From the NCBI GenBank assembly GCA_902489185.1, contig CABTZC010000002.1, positions 1 to 31,621 on the forward strand: DNA of 31,621 bases, given 5' to 3'. The translations under genes were made by a program, and so were the position numbers. Under the pieces are notes generated by a model. That model saw only the letters and a program-made list of their open reading frames with translations. It made no database searches and was not told the origin of the DNA. This DNA is from an uncultured Brevibacterium sp. GTDB taxonomy: Bacteria; Actinomycetota; Actinomycetes; Actinomycetales; Brevibacteriaceae. This document shows positions 6,740-15,597 of the stretch, piece by piece; positions within the stretch are counted from its first letter, which is position 1, and each line of letters starts with the position of its first letter.

Positions 6740-9172
6740 GTGTCGTTGCTCGTTCTCGGTGTTTCACACCGTACCGCTCCCATGAGTGTGCTCGACGCGT
6801 TTGCCTTTGATGCGCCAACAATTGAACAGTTGCGTTCGCGAGTCTGCGCAGGCGAATACGTGATGGGTGTTGTTGTGCTCGCTACCTGCAACCGAGTCGA
6901 AATCATCGCAGACGTCTCCGGGTTCCACGGAGGACTCGCCGACCTAGGGTCTGCTCTTGTCGACATGACGCCCTTCGACTGGAAAGAACTGGCAGGACAT
7001 CTGTTTGTGCGCTTTGAAACAGAAGCGTACGAGCACCTCTTTGAACTCACTACTGGCCTGGACTCCATGGCGATTGGTGAAGCTCAAATCTTGGGCCAAG
7101 TGCGCACAGCCCTCAATGAAGCGCGCACCGCTGGCACCTTGACCGGTGACCTGGAACGAGCAGTCAGCCGAGCGTTAGAAATCGGTAAACGTGCCCACTC
7201 AGAAACGGCACTCGACACCGTCTCAAGTTCACTTCTAGACACCGCGCTTTTTGCCGCCCGCGAACACATAGGAGAGATCGCCGGTGCCCGCGCACTCGTC
7301 GTGGGGGCCGGTGCGATGTCAGGTTTGGCTGTAGCCACTTTGGTGCGCGCCGGTGTTTCATCGCTCACGGTCCTCAACCGCACGTCTGAGCGCGCCCTGC
7401 GCCTCATCGAACACGCAGAAGAACTCGCGCAACAACTCGGCACAGACCTCACCACCTCGTTCACCGAACTGTCAGAAGACGCGCTGGTAGACGCAATCCG
7501 TCACTCAAACCTGATCGTCAGCGTCACGGGTGCACGCGGAACCGTGATCGGCACCGACACTGTGGTCAAAGCCATGAGCTCCACCTCCGAACCTCACCGG
7601 CGAGCATTCATCGACCTTGCAATGCCTTTCGATATCGAGCACAGCGTGGCCGACATTCCCCACGTGCGTCTGATGGGTCTAGAGCAGTTGTCCATGGAAT
7701 TTGCGCAAAGCAACCTCGCCGCAGATTCCCGTGCAGTGGATGCACTAGCCCAAGTGCGTGCGTTGATCCGCCAGGCCATGAACCAGGTTGCGGCAGATAA
7801 AGCAGCGTCCAAGATTAATCCCACAGTGGTTGCGCTGCGTAAACGTGCCAGCCAAATTATCGAAGCCGAATACACTCGCCTCGTGAATAAGCTGGGCGAC
7901 GATGTCACCGAAAACGTGCAAGCCGAGATTCGCAAGTCTTTAAACCGTACGGTCGACAAGATCCTGCACAACCCCACTGTCCGGGTGAAAGAACTCGCGC
8001 TCACCGAAACCAGCACTGACTACGCGGCTGCGCTGTCCACGTTGTTTGATCTTACGGCGACTCCAGAAACTTCGGAGCTTCCGGTTGTCAAGCCCAAGAG
8101 CCGCACAGCCACAGGCAGCCCCGCTAAGTCCACTACGACGGACGGCACCACCCCGGTAGGCGACCACACGCTTGATGTGGTGGAACCAGAAGGATGGACA
8201 CGAACTGTTCGGTTGGGTACCCGCCGGTCGAACCTTGCGCGTTCGCAGTCAGTGGGAGTCGCGCACGACATTGCCGCGCACACCGGGTGGCGCGTGGAAA
8301 TCGTCGAGGTCGTCACAGAAGGTGACGTCAACATGACTCCGTTGGCCAACATGGGTGGAACGGGTGTGTTCGTATCTGCTGTGCGTCAGGCTCTGTTGTC
8401 AGGCAAGATCGACATTGCGGTCCACTCGCTTAAAGACCTCCCTACCGCGCAGGCGCCGGGTATCACCCTGGCGGCGGTGCCACCTCGGGTAGACCCGTCC
8501 GACGTCCTCGTGGCCCGCGACGGACTTACCTTTGACACGCTTCCTCCCGGAGCGATCGTGGGTACCGGGTCGCCCCGCCGGGCGGCTCAGATGCGGGCAG
8601 CACGTCCTGATCTTGACATTCGGGGTGTGCGCGGAAACGTGGATACCCGCATTAAGTACGTCACCGACGGTCGCATTGACGCCGTTGTTCTGGCGGCCGC
8701 TGGTATGCGACGTTTGGGGCGCCTGGCCGAGGTGACGCAGACGTTGTCGACCGAACTCATGCTGCCTGCCCCAGGGCAGGGCGCGTTGGCGATCGAATGT
8801 CGTGCGGAAAACGCGGACCGTGAACCGTTCGATGCGAAACTGCGGTCAGGGTTGTTGGCGATCCACGACGAAACCACGTACCGGTCAGTGGTCGCCGAAC
8901 GAGCAATTTTGTCGCGTGCTCAGGCCGGATGCTCGGCTCCTATCGGTGCGCTTGCGAACGTGACTGAACGATCTATTGAACTGTCCGCCGTCATGGCCGA
9001 CGATGCTGGTAAGCTGGCTCGGATTACGCGGTCGGTGGCCAACACGGGTGTCAATGCGGCGCTCGATGTGGGAACACAGATCGCTGATGAACTTCTCGAC
9101 ACCTTAGGTGTTGTTCCAGATACGTTGACCGGTGCGAATGCTCCGAAAGCCCAACTTGAGGTAAAACCATGA
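6740..9172 (+). CDS. hemAC: Fused glutamyl-tRNA reductase / porphobilinogen deaminase (HemA-HemC)
   Basis: One 810-residue protein carries two heme-pathway enzymes. Residues 1-440 are a complete glutamyl-tRNA reductase (glutamyl-tRNA to glutamate-1-semialdehyde, NADPH): GVSHRTAP (7-14), catalytic C50 in LATCNR, MAIGEAQILGQV (110-121), NADPH motif GAGAMSG (189-195), and a C-terminal dimerisation domain (about 320-438). Residues about 441-486 form a Thr/Pro/Ser-rich linker. Residues 487-800 are a complete porphobilinogen deaminase: RLGTRRSNLA, HSLKDLP (562-568), GSPRR, and C731 in AGCSAPIG, which carries the dipyrromethane cofactor. The GTG start has GAGGGG upstream. The stop overlaps hemD (ATGA). 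Both halves keep their key residues, so both are probably active. The genes are normally separate. Confidence 0.93.
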   Translation: MSLLVLGVSHRTAPMSVLDAFAFDAPTIEQLRSRVCAGEYVMGVVVLATCNRVEIIADVSGFHGGLADLGSALVDMTPFDWKELAGHLFVRFETEAYEHLFELTTGLDSMAIGEAQILGQVRTALNEARTAGTLTGDLERAVSRALEIGKRAHSETALDTVSSSLLDTALFAAREHIGEIAGARALVVGAGAMSGLAVATLVRAGVSSLTVLNRTSERALRLIEHAEELAQQLGTDLTTSFTELSEDALVDAIRHSNLIVSVTGARGTVIGTDTVVKAMSSTSEPHRRAFIDLAMPFDIEHSVADIPHVRLMGLEQLSMEFAQSNLAADSRAVDALAQVRALIRQAMNQVAADKAASKINPTVVALRKRASQIIEAEYTRLVNKLGDDVTENVQAEIRKSLNRTVDKILHNPTVRVKELALTETSTDYAAALSTLFDLTATPETSELPVVKPKSRTATGSPAKSTTTDGTTPVGDHTLDVVEPEGWTRTVRLGTRRSNLARSQSVGVAHDIAAHTGWRVEIVEVVTEGDVNMTPLANMGGTGVFVSAVRQALLSGKIDIAVHSLKDLPTAQAPGITLAAVPPRVDPSDVLVARDGLTFDTLPPGAIVGTGSPRRAAQMRAARPDLDIRGVRGNVDTRIKYVTDGRIDAVVLAAAGMRRLGRLAEVTQTLSTELMLPAPGQGALAIECRAENADREPFDAKLRSGLLAIHDETTYRSVVAERAILSRAQAGCSAPIGALANVTERSIELSAVMADDAGKLARITRSVANTGVNAALDVGTQIADELLDTLGVVPDTLTGANAPKAQLEVKP

Positions 9173-10764
9173 GTGCTTCAACGGTGTTTCCGCTCATCCC
9201 GCAAAAGCCGCTGGTTGTTTTTATGGGGACTGGTCCTGGCGACCCCGGGCTTGTGCCTGTGCGTTCGGCCGACATTCTTGCAAGCGCGCAGGTCGTTGTG
9301 TACGACCCGGCTTTTCACACCGACGTTGTCGACACGTACGCTCCTTCCCAGACCGCCCGGGTTGAAGAGTCGTCGCTGGGGCAAACGGCGTCGACGCGTG
9401 GTCGGAAGATGGGGGAGCTAGCCCAGGAAAGCGGCTTGGTCGTGCGGTTGTATGCCGGTGACGGTGTCCTGTTTTCGGCTTTGAACTCTGAAGGTGTCGC
9501 CGTGCGTCGCACGGGAACCGGGATCGAGGTGGTTCCCGGGGTGGGTCTGTCAGCGGCCGTGGCATCGTTTACGGGAACCCCGATCACCACCAACCGTGTG
9601 CGTTCTTTGCGGTTTGTCGAAGCCGGTGAAATGACCCACACGGACGTGTCGAAGCACCGCAACACTGCCCACGTTTTGACTGGTGACAGTGAAAACACGG
9701 TCGCCGCGGTGAAGTCGCTTTTGAACGATGGGTGGGACCCGGCTACGCGCGTGCTTTCGGTAGTGCGCGTGTCGCGCGTGCGCCAGGTTTCTGTAGACAC
9801 CACTTTGGGCGCCTTGGAACAGCGCCTGGCAAACGAACCGGTTCCTCACGAAACGATTGTGACGATTCTGGGCGCGGGAATTGAGGACCGTGGCCCGCTT
9901 TCGTGGTTCGAAACGAAGCCGCTTTTCGGGTGGAATGTGCTCATCCCGCGGACTCGTGAACAGGGTGAGATTACTGCCCAGGTGCTTCATGAGTACGGTG
10001 CGGAGTCCGAGGTCGTACCCACAATCGCTATCCAACCACCTCGGACGCCGGGGCAGATGGAGCGCGCGATGCGCGGTCTTGTCGACGGAGACTACCAGTG
10101 GGTGGGATTCACATCGATTAACGCGGTGCGTGCTGTACGGGTCCGGTTAGGTGACTTGGGCTTGGATGTCCGTTCTCTAGCTGGTGTGCGCGTGGCTGCC
10201 GTGGGCGCGCAGACTGCGGCTGCTTTGCGCGAATGGGGAATCGAGCCTGAGCTCATTGCCACGTCGGAAGAGTCAGCGCGTGGTCTTGCTGCTGACTGGC
10301 CGGTGTTTGATGACGTTGACGGTTTTAATCGGGTGTTGTTGCCGCGGGCGGATATTGCGACCGAGGTGTTAGTCGAAGGTCTGCAGGAAAAGGGTTGGAA
10401 GGTCGATGATGTGACGGCCTACCGGACTGTCCGGGCCGCACCACCGCCTGCTCCTATCCGTGAAGCGATTAAGCGTGGCGATTTCGATGCTGTTCTGTTT
10501 ACGTCGTCGTCGACCGTGCGCAATCTCGTGGGAATCGCGGGTAAGCCCCCGGCTACCACAGTGGTTGCGTGTATTGGACCTGCCACTGCGCAAACCGCAG
10601 AGTCTCACGGGCTGGTCGTCGACATTGTTTCTCAGGAAGCTAACGTCAAATCGTTAATTGAGGACCTCGCTGAATATGCGCGTGATCTACGTGATCGCGC
10701 GGAAGCTCAAGGCGAGCCCGCTCTTCGGCCCTCGGAGCGTCGCCGCACCAGGAGAAGATCATGA
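9169..10764 (+). CDS. hemD: Uroporphyrinogen-III synthase with degenerate SUMT-like N-terminal domain
   Basis: Closes and inverts hydroxymethylbilane to uroporphyrinogen III. It is 531 residues in two parts. Residues about 13-245 resemble uroporphyrinogen-III methyltransferase (CobA/SUMT), with GTGPGDPGL at 20-28 and VPGVGLSAA near 122-130. The usual SAM-site motif (GDPxxFGRGGEE) is degraded to AGDGVLFSALNSEG (about 96-109), so methyltransferase activity is doubtful. Residues about 253-510 are the HemD domain, with GWNVLIPRTREQ, FTSINAVRAV, LLPRADIATE and FTSSSTVRNLVGIAG. A basic tail follows. A similar two-part layout occurs in the mycobacterial protein (Rv0511). It overlaps hemAC and hemB by 4 nt each (ATGA). 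Confidence 0.9.
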   Translation: MSASTVFPLIPQKPLVVFMGTGPGDPGLVPVRSADILASAQVVVYDPAFHTDVVDTYAPSQTARVEESSLGQTASTRGRKMGELAQESGLVVRLYAGDGVLFSALNSEGVAVRRTGTGIEVVPGVGLSAAVASFTGTPITTNRVRSLRFVEAGEMTHTDVSKHRNTAHVLTGDSENTVAAVKSLLNDGWDPATRVLSVVRVSRVRQVSVDTTLGALEQRLANEPVPHETIVTILGAGIEDRGPLSWFETKPLFGWNVLIPRTREQGEITAQVLHEYGAESEVVPTIAIQPPRTPGQMERAMRGLVDGDYQWVGFTSINAVRAVRVRLGDLGLDVRSLAGVRVAAVGAQTAAALREWGIEPELIATSEESARGLAADWPVFDDVDGFNRVLLPRADIATEVLVEGLQEKGWKVDDVTAYRTVRAAPPPAPIREAIKRGDFDAVLFTSSSTVRNLVGIAGKPPATTVVACIGPATAQTAESHGLVVDIVSQEANVKSLIEDLAEYARDLRDRAEAQGEPALRPSERRRTRRRS

Positions 10765-11735
10765 TGTTCCGTCCACGTCGACTTCGTAGCACGCCAGCCG
10801 TTCGCAGGCTAGTGCAAGAAAACCGGCTACATGCTGCCGACTTGATTGAAACGCTCTTTGTGAAGGAGTCGTTGACTGAGCCAGCGCCGTTGACGTCCAT
10901 GCCGGGGGTTGTTCAGCACACGCTGGACTCTCTTGTGGAAGCGTCCCGCAAGGCCGTTGATGCGGGCGTGGGTGGCATCATGCTGTTTGGGATTCCCAGC
11001 CACCGTGATGAGACGGGTAGCCAGGCGTTAGCTGAAGACGGGATTCTGAACCGCGCGATTCGTGCGGTCGTTGAGGCTGTTGGTGATCGGACGGTGGTCA
11101 TGGCGGATTTGTGTCTTGACGAGTTCACGTCCCACGGTCACTGTGGTGTTCTCACGGACACAGGCGAAGTAGACAACGACGCCACGGTCGAACTGTACGC
11201 CCAGATGGCAGTCGCGCAGGCACGTGCGGGTGTTCATGTGGTTGGTCTGTCTGGGATGATGGACGGACAGGTGGCACGTGTGCGAGAAGCGCTGGATACG
11301 GAGGGCTTCACCAACACGATCATTTTGGCGTATGCCGCTAAGTATGCCTCGGCGTTTTATGGGCCGTTCCGGGAAGCTGTGGACTCACAGTTAAGCGGTG
11401 ACCGGCGCACGTATCAGCAGGACCCGGCTAATGGTCGCGAAGCTCTCACGGAAGTTGCTTTGGACGTTGATGAAGGCGCTGACATCGTCATGGTGAAGCC
11501 TGGCATGCCGTATCTGGATGTGCTTGCTGAAGTGAGCGAAGCAGTGACCGTGCCGGTGTGGGCGTATCAGGTCTCCGGCGAGTACGCGATGATCGAGTTC
11601 GCCGCTGCCGCCGGAGCGATCGACCGCAACGCTGCGATCATGGAAAGTCTGACGGCGTTTAAACGTGCAGGCGCCGACGCGATTTTGACCTATTGGGCAA
11701 CTGAGGTTGCCTCCCGGTTGAACGGCCAATCATGA
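10761..11735 (+). CDS. hemB: Delta-aminolevulinic acid dehydratase (porphobilinogen synthase)
   Basis: Condenses two 5-aminolevulinate molecules to porphobilinogen. It is 324 residues, the normal length. The two Schiff-base lysines are seen at K194 (YAAKYAS) and K246 (MVKPGMPY). The metal-site segment DLCLDEFTSHGHCG (116-129) lacks the full three-cysteine set of the zinc enzymes because Asp replaces one Cys, pointing to a magnesium-type enzyme, as in other actinobacteria. The start overlaps the hemD stop (ATGA); a second ATG directly follows, with GGAGAA 5 or 8 nt upstream depending on which is used. The stop overlaps the MarR gene start. Confidence 0.95.
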   Translation: MMFRPRRLRSTPAVRRLVQENRLHAADLIETLFVKESLTEPAPLTSMPGVVQHTLDSLVEASRKAVDAGVGGIMLFGIPSHRDETGSQALAEDGILNRAIRAVVEAVGDRTVVMADLCLDEFTSHGHCGVLTDTGEVDNDATVELYAQMAVAQARAGVHVVGLSGMMDGQVARVREALDTEGFTNTIILAYAAKYASAFYGPFREAVDSQLSGDRRTYQQDPANGREALTEVALDVDEGADIVMVKPGMPYLDVLAEVSEAVTVPVWAYQVSGEYAMIEFAAAAGAIDRNAAIMESLTAFKRAGADAILTYWATEVASRLNGQS

Positions 11736-12226
11736 AGGCTGAACGGGGTCATGGGCGGGTTGACGAAAGCACGGTCGAATGGCTTGACGATTCTGAACAA
11801 CTTGCATGGCGCCACATGGTCGAGTCCTGGCGCCTCATGATGGCTAACTTGGACAAGGATTTACGTGTTGCGTTTGGGATCGGGATCCCGGAGTACGAAG
11901 TTCTGGTCCGTCTTTCGGAGTCTGAAGACTGGTCGTGCCGCATGTCGGAGTTGGCCTTTGAAATTGGTATGTCACGCTCTCGCTTGACTCATATTGTGGC
12001 CAGGATGGAAAAGCGGGGCTTGGCTGAGCGGGTGTCTGCGACGAGTGATGGCCGAGGTGTCCGCTGTTGTTTGACGGATGCCGGCTGGACGCTGTTGAAA
12101 GAGGCTGCGCCCACGCACGTTGCAGGTGTGCGAGAGAATTTTGTTGACGTGTTGGAACCGGTTGAGATTAAAGCACTGGGCGAAATTTACGAGAAGGTGC
12201 ACGCTCACCTTCGCGAGTTAGCCTAG
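11732..12226 (+). CDS. MarR family transcriptional regulator inside the heme operon
   Basis: A 164-residue MarR-type winged-helix protein. The DNA-binding domain covers about residues 53-115: IPEYEVLVRLSESED, recognition-helix region MSRSRLTHIVARMEKRGL (80-97), then a wing with RGVRCCLTDAG. Flanking helices provide the usual dimer interface. Cysteines occur at C69, C112 and C113, two of them in the wing, which could sense oxidants or metals (inference). The gene starts within the hemB stop (ATGA) and ends 17 nt before hemL, so it is made together with heme enzymes. That suggests feedback on heme genes or response to a porphyrin or oxidant signal. Its target operator is not identified. Confidence 0.87.
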   Translation: MKAERGHGRVDESTVEWLDDSEQLAWRHMVESWRLMMANLDKDLRVAFGIGIPEYEVLVRLSESEDWSCRMSELAFEIGMSRSRLTHIVARMEKRGLAERVSATSDGRGVRCCLTDAGWTLLKEAAPTHVAGVRENFVDVLEPVEIKALGEIYEKVHAHLRELA

Positions 12227-12243
12227 AGACGAGGAGGAGTTGG

Positions 12244-13572
12244 ATGTCTCACGTAACTTCTGAGTCGGAACGTCTATTTGCCCGAGCCCAGGCTGTTATT
12301 CCTGGCGGAGTGAATTCCCCTGTTCGTGCGTTTAAAGCGGTCGGAGGAACACCGCGCTTCATTCGAAGCGCGAAGGGTGCTCTTTTGTACGACGCGGATG
12401 GCAACGAGTATGTGGACCTCATCGGTTCGTGGGGCCCTATGATCCTGGGGCACTCTCACCCACAGGTTCTCGACGCTGTTCACGCAGCTGCTGACCAGGG
12501 TTTTTCGTTTGGAACGCCGTCAGAAAACGAAGTTGCGTTGGCAGAAGAAATCGTTGCCCGCATGGATCCGGTTGAACAGGTGCGCCTGGTATCGTCGGGA
12601 ACCGAAGCGACGATGAGCGCGATTCGTTTGGCTCGCGGTTTCACTGGACGGTCGCGTGTGGTGAAGTTCGCTGGCTGCTATCACGGGCACGTGGACGCGC
12701 TGTTGGTTGCAGCTGGTTCGGGTGTTGCCACTTTTGGTCTTCCCGATACCCCTGGCGTGGTTGCCGGTGAAGCGTCAGAGACCTTGGTTGTCCCGTATAA
12801 CGATGCTCAAGCGCTTACGGAAGTGTTCGAGAAGTACGGCGATTCAATCGCATGTGTGATTACGGAAGCGTGCCCCGGAAACATGGGCATTGTGCCTCCT
12901 CGTAACGGCTTTACCCAGCTCATTCGCAAACTTACGCGGGAACATGGGGCGCTCATGATTTCTGACGAGGTTATGACGGGCTTCCGCGTTTCAGAAGCCG
13001 GTTGGTACGGCTATGAATCTGGTTTGGGCGAAGGCTACCCGGATGGTCCTGCTGATCTGTTCACGTTCGGAAAGGTCATGGGGGGAGGTTTCCCCACGGC
13101 CGCTTTTGGGGGACGTGCAGATGTTATGGCGCACCTCGCCCCAGCGGGACCGGTGTACCAGGCGGGAACCTTGTCGGGAAACCCCGTGGCAACTGCCGCC
13201 GGTCTGACCACATTGAAGCTCACCAAAGAACTCGACGTGTACAGCCACATCGAATCGGTTGCCGATCAGTTGCGTGAAGCGGTGAAGCAGGAACTCACTC
13301 AAGCCGGTGTGCCTCACACGGTGCAGAGCGCAAACTCCATGTTTTCGGTGTTCTTTACCGACCGCCCCGTGGTTAACTACGCTGACGCACAGTCACAGAA
13401 CAGCGACGCGTATGCGGCATTTTTCCACTCGATGTTGGATCAGGGTGTGCACTTGCCGCCAAGTGCGTACGAAGTGTGGTTCTTGTCTTTGGCTCACACT
13501 CCCGAGGTCGTTGACAGGATTGTGTCTGCGTTGCCTGCCGCTGCACGTGCCGCCGCTCAAGCGAAAGGCTAA
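12244..13572 (+). CDS. hemL: Glutamate-1-semialdehyde 2,1-aminomutase
   Basis: PLP enzyme that converts glutamate-1-semialdehyde, the HemA product, to 5-aminolevulinate. It is 442 residues, the normal length. Motifs: PGGVNSPVRAF (20-30), SSGTEATMSAIRLAR (117-131), DEVMTGFR (241-248) and the PLP-binding lysine K277 in FTFGKVMGGG. A very strong Shine-Dalgarno, GAGGAGGAG (12231-12239), precedes the ATG, unlike the overlap-coupled genes upstream, which suggests independent and high translation. The histidine phosphatase gene follows after 2 nt. Confidence 0.96.
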   Translation: MSHVTSESERLFARAQAVIPGGVNSPVRAFKAVGGTPRFIRSAKGALLYDADGNEYVDLIGSWGPMILGHSHPQVLDAVHAAADQGFSFGTPSENEVALAEEIVARMDPVEQVRLVSSGTEATMSAIRLARGFTGRSRVVKFAGCYHGHVDALLVAAGSGVATFGLPDTPGVVAGEASETLVVPYNDAQALTEVFEKYGDSIACVITEACPGNMGIVPPRNGFTQLIRKLTREHGALMISDEVMTGFRVSEAGWYGYESGLGEGYPDGPADLFTFGKVMGGGFPTAAFGGRADVMAHLAPAGPVYQAGTLSGNPVATAAGLTTLKLTKELDVYSHIESVADQLREAVKQELTQAGVPHTVQSANSMFSVFFTDRPVVNYADAQSQNSDAYAAFFHSMLDQGVHLPPSAYEVWFLSLAHTPEVVDRIVSALPAAARAAAQAKG

Positions 13573-13574
13573 GA

Positions 13575-14234
13575 ATGATTATCCGTGTTCACCTGAACCG
13601 GCATGGCGAAGTCCACAACCCCGAAGGCATTCTGTATGGCCGCCTTCCCGGCTTTGGGTTATCTGAGATTGGTCGTCGCATGGCTCAGAGAGTTGCTGAA
13701 CACTACACTGGGTCCGATTTTGTGGTTCGGGATTTGGTGCGTTCTCCGCTTTTGCGGACTAAGGAAACAATTGCCCCGCTTGCGCAGGAAGTGGGTATTG
13801 AACCGTTGGTTGACGAACGGGTGATTGAGGCAGAGAACCAGTTCGAAGGCACGAAGGTGGACCGGCACTCGCTTTTACAGCCACAGAACTTGCAGCGTTT
13901 ATACAACCCACTCAAACCGTCGTGGGGTGAACCCTATGTAAACCAGGTACGCCGCATGCGTGCAGCAGTGGCGAGTGTGCACCGTCGTCTAGAAGACATT
14001 GCGCAGGCTGAGAACCTTGACATAGTTGACGGTGTGATCGTGTCACACCAACTTCCCATTTGGGTGACTCGCCTGGACGCAGAGGATCGTCCGCTTGTTC
14101 ACGACCCGCGCCACCGCGAATGTGCCTTGGCATCTTCGACAACTCTCACATTTGAAAACGGTTCTCTTGTTGATGTTGGATACATTGACATCGCAAAGGA
14201 TCTGCAACCGGTGAAGGGAGTAGCGGGAGCATGA
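13575..14234 (+). CDS. Histidine phosphatase family protein (phosphoglycerate mutase-like)
   Basis: A 219-residue member of the histidine phosphatase superfamily. The catalytic motif RHGE is at residues 9-12 (H10 becomes phosphorylated), the second conserved arginine is in VRSPLLRT (56-62), and the second histidine H158 is in IVSHQLP. The substrate is not known. Homologues occupy the same slot between hemL and the thioredoxin gene in mycobacteria (Rv0525), suggesting a conserved but undefined link to this pathway. It overlaps the next gene by 4 nt (ATGA). Confidence 0.88.
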   Translation: MIIRVHLNRHGEVHNPEGILYGRLPGFGLSEIGRRMAQRVAEHYTGSDFVVRDLVRSPLLRTKETIAPLAQEVGIEPLVDERVIEAENQFEGTKVDRHSLLQPQNLQRLYNPLKPSWGEPYVNQVRRMRAAVASVHRRLEDIAQAENLDIVDGVIVSHQLPIWVTRLDAEDRPLVHDPRHRECALASSTTLTFENGSLVDVGYIDIAKDLQPVKGVAGA

Positions 14235-14818
14235 GTGTGAATCGTCGCAAAGCTCTCACTGCGGTATTTGCTACGGCAGCGCTCGTTGCCACCAGCGCCT
14301 GTTCAACGAAATCCGATTCGCTTGCTGAGCAGGCGGGATCGGGCCAGGGCTATGTTTCAGGTTCAGGTGTTGTCACCCAGATTCCTGAAGCTGAACGGGG
14401 AGAACCTGTCGATTTCGATTTCACACTCCTGGACGGAACTGAAGGCTCGGTCAAGGATTTCCAGCCCAAACTCGTGGTGGTGAACTTGTGGTACGCGTCG
14501 TGCCCGCCGTGCCGGAAAGAAGCTCCGGAGCTTAACGAGGTGGCTGCCAAATTTAAAGACGACGTGGAATTCTTAGGCGTTAACGTCCGAGACGGAAAAC
14601 CGGCTGCGGAAGGTTTTACCAAGACTTTTGATGTGAAGTACGCAAACACTCTCGACACTGACGGGTCAATCGTTGCCGCGCTTTCTAAGGTATTGCCCCC
14701 ACAAGCGACCCCGTCAACGGTGATCCTTGATAAGGAAGGTCGCCCCGCGGCGCGCGTTGTAGGTGCGGTAGAAGAATCGACGTTGCGAGGTTTGATCGAA
14801 GAGACTCTGGGCAATTGA
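14231..14818 (+). CDS. TlpA/ResA-like thioredoxin lipoprotein
   Basis: Extracytoplasmic thiol reductase thought to keep apocytochrome c heme-binding cysteines reduced (System II cytochrome c maturation). It is 195 residues. The N-terminus has a basic start (VNRRK), a hydrophobic stretch and a lipobox ending TSAC with C24, so it is probably a membrane-anchored lipoprotein. The redox motif CPPC is at residues 91-94 (WYASCPPCRKEAPEL), with the cis-proline in ATPSTVIL. The gene overlaps its neighbours on both sides and precedes ccdA, its expected electron donor. Confidence 0.92.
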   Translation: MSVNRRKALTAVFATAALVATSACSTKSDSLAEQAGSGQGYVSGSGVVTQIPEAERGEPVDFDFTLLDGTEGSVKDFQPKLVVVNLWYASCPPCRKEAPELNEVAAKFKDDVEFLGVNVRDGKPAAEGFTKTFDVKYANTLDTDGSIVAALSKVLPPQATPSTVILDKEGRPAARVVGAVEESTLRGLIEETLGN

Positions 14819-15597
14819 TGTCCGTGAGTGTGCTAGCTTCCGCTGGGCAGTCATTTGCTGACACGGTTCTTAACGGCCCCATCCTCGTGGCGATGGCGGT
14901 CGCGCTTCTTGCCGGTCTGGTGTCTTTTTTGTCGCCGTGTATCCTTCCGCTAGTCCCCGGATATGTGGGCTATGTGACCGGATTGTCTGGGACCCACGTC
15001 AAAGACAAGAAAACGTGGATGGTGCTGGCAGGTGTGGGGCTTTTCTTCTTGGGGTTCGCCACCGTGTTTGTGGCCATTGGGATCCTGTTTTCGGGACTGG
15101 GCGCGTTGGTCTCTCAGTGGATCGATATCGTCACCAGAATTTTTGGTGTCATCGTGGTGGTTTTGGGAGTCGCTTTTCTGGGCGGTTTTCAGTGGCTCCA
15201 GAACGATGTGCGGATCTCGAAGCGACCTCGGGCGGGGCTTTTAGGGGCGCCCTTTCTGGGCGCGACCTTTGCTCTAGGTTGGACGCCGTGCATCGGTCCA
15301 ACGCTGGCAGCCGTGCTGGCCATGTCCACCAGTTTTGGGGGAACCGGGAATGTGCTCCGAGGAGCAGTACTGACGTTTGTGTACTGCCTGGGGATCGGGA
15401 TTCCATTCCTCATTGTCGCTTTTCTCATCCATAAGGGGATGGGCAGGCTTGAATGGGTGCGTCGTCACCAGCAGGGTATCGTGCGGGCAGGCGGAATCAT
15501 GCTGATTGTACTGGGGTTGGCCATGGTGACTGGGCTGTGGAACCTCATGATGAGCTATATGCAATTGTGGGCTAACGGATTCGAGTTGGTGGTGTAG
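14818..15597 (+). CDS. ccdA: Cytochrome c biogenesis protein CcdA
   Basis: Six-helix membrane protein that passes electrons from cytoplasmic thioredoxin across the membrane to the TlpA-like protein. From the ATG at 14818 it is 259 residues. The paired redox cysteines are C41 (FLSPCILPLVPGY) and C158 (GWTPCIGPTLA), each next to prolines as in the family. A TTG in frame at 14815 is an alternative start, but the ATG forming TGATG with the tlpA stop is preferred. The stop and the resB GTG overlap by one base (TAGTG). Confidence 0.93.
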   Translation: MSVSVLASAGQSFADTVLNGPILVAMAVALLAGLVSFLSPCILPLVPGYVGYVTGLSGTHVKDKKTWMVLAGVGLFFLGFATVFVAIGILFSGLGALVSQWIDIVTRIFGVIVVVLGVAFLGGFQWLQNDVRISKRPRAGLLGAPFLGATFALGWTPCIGPTLAAVLAMSTSFGGTGNVLRGAVLTFVYCLGIGIPFLIVAFLIHKGMGRLEWVRRHQQGIVRAGGIMLIVLGLAMVTGLWNLMMSYMQLWANGFELVV

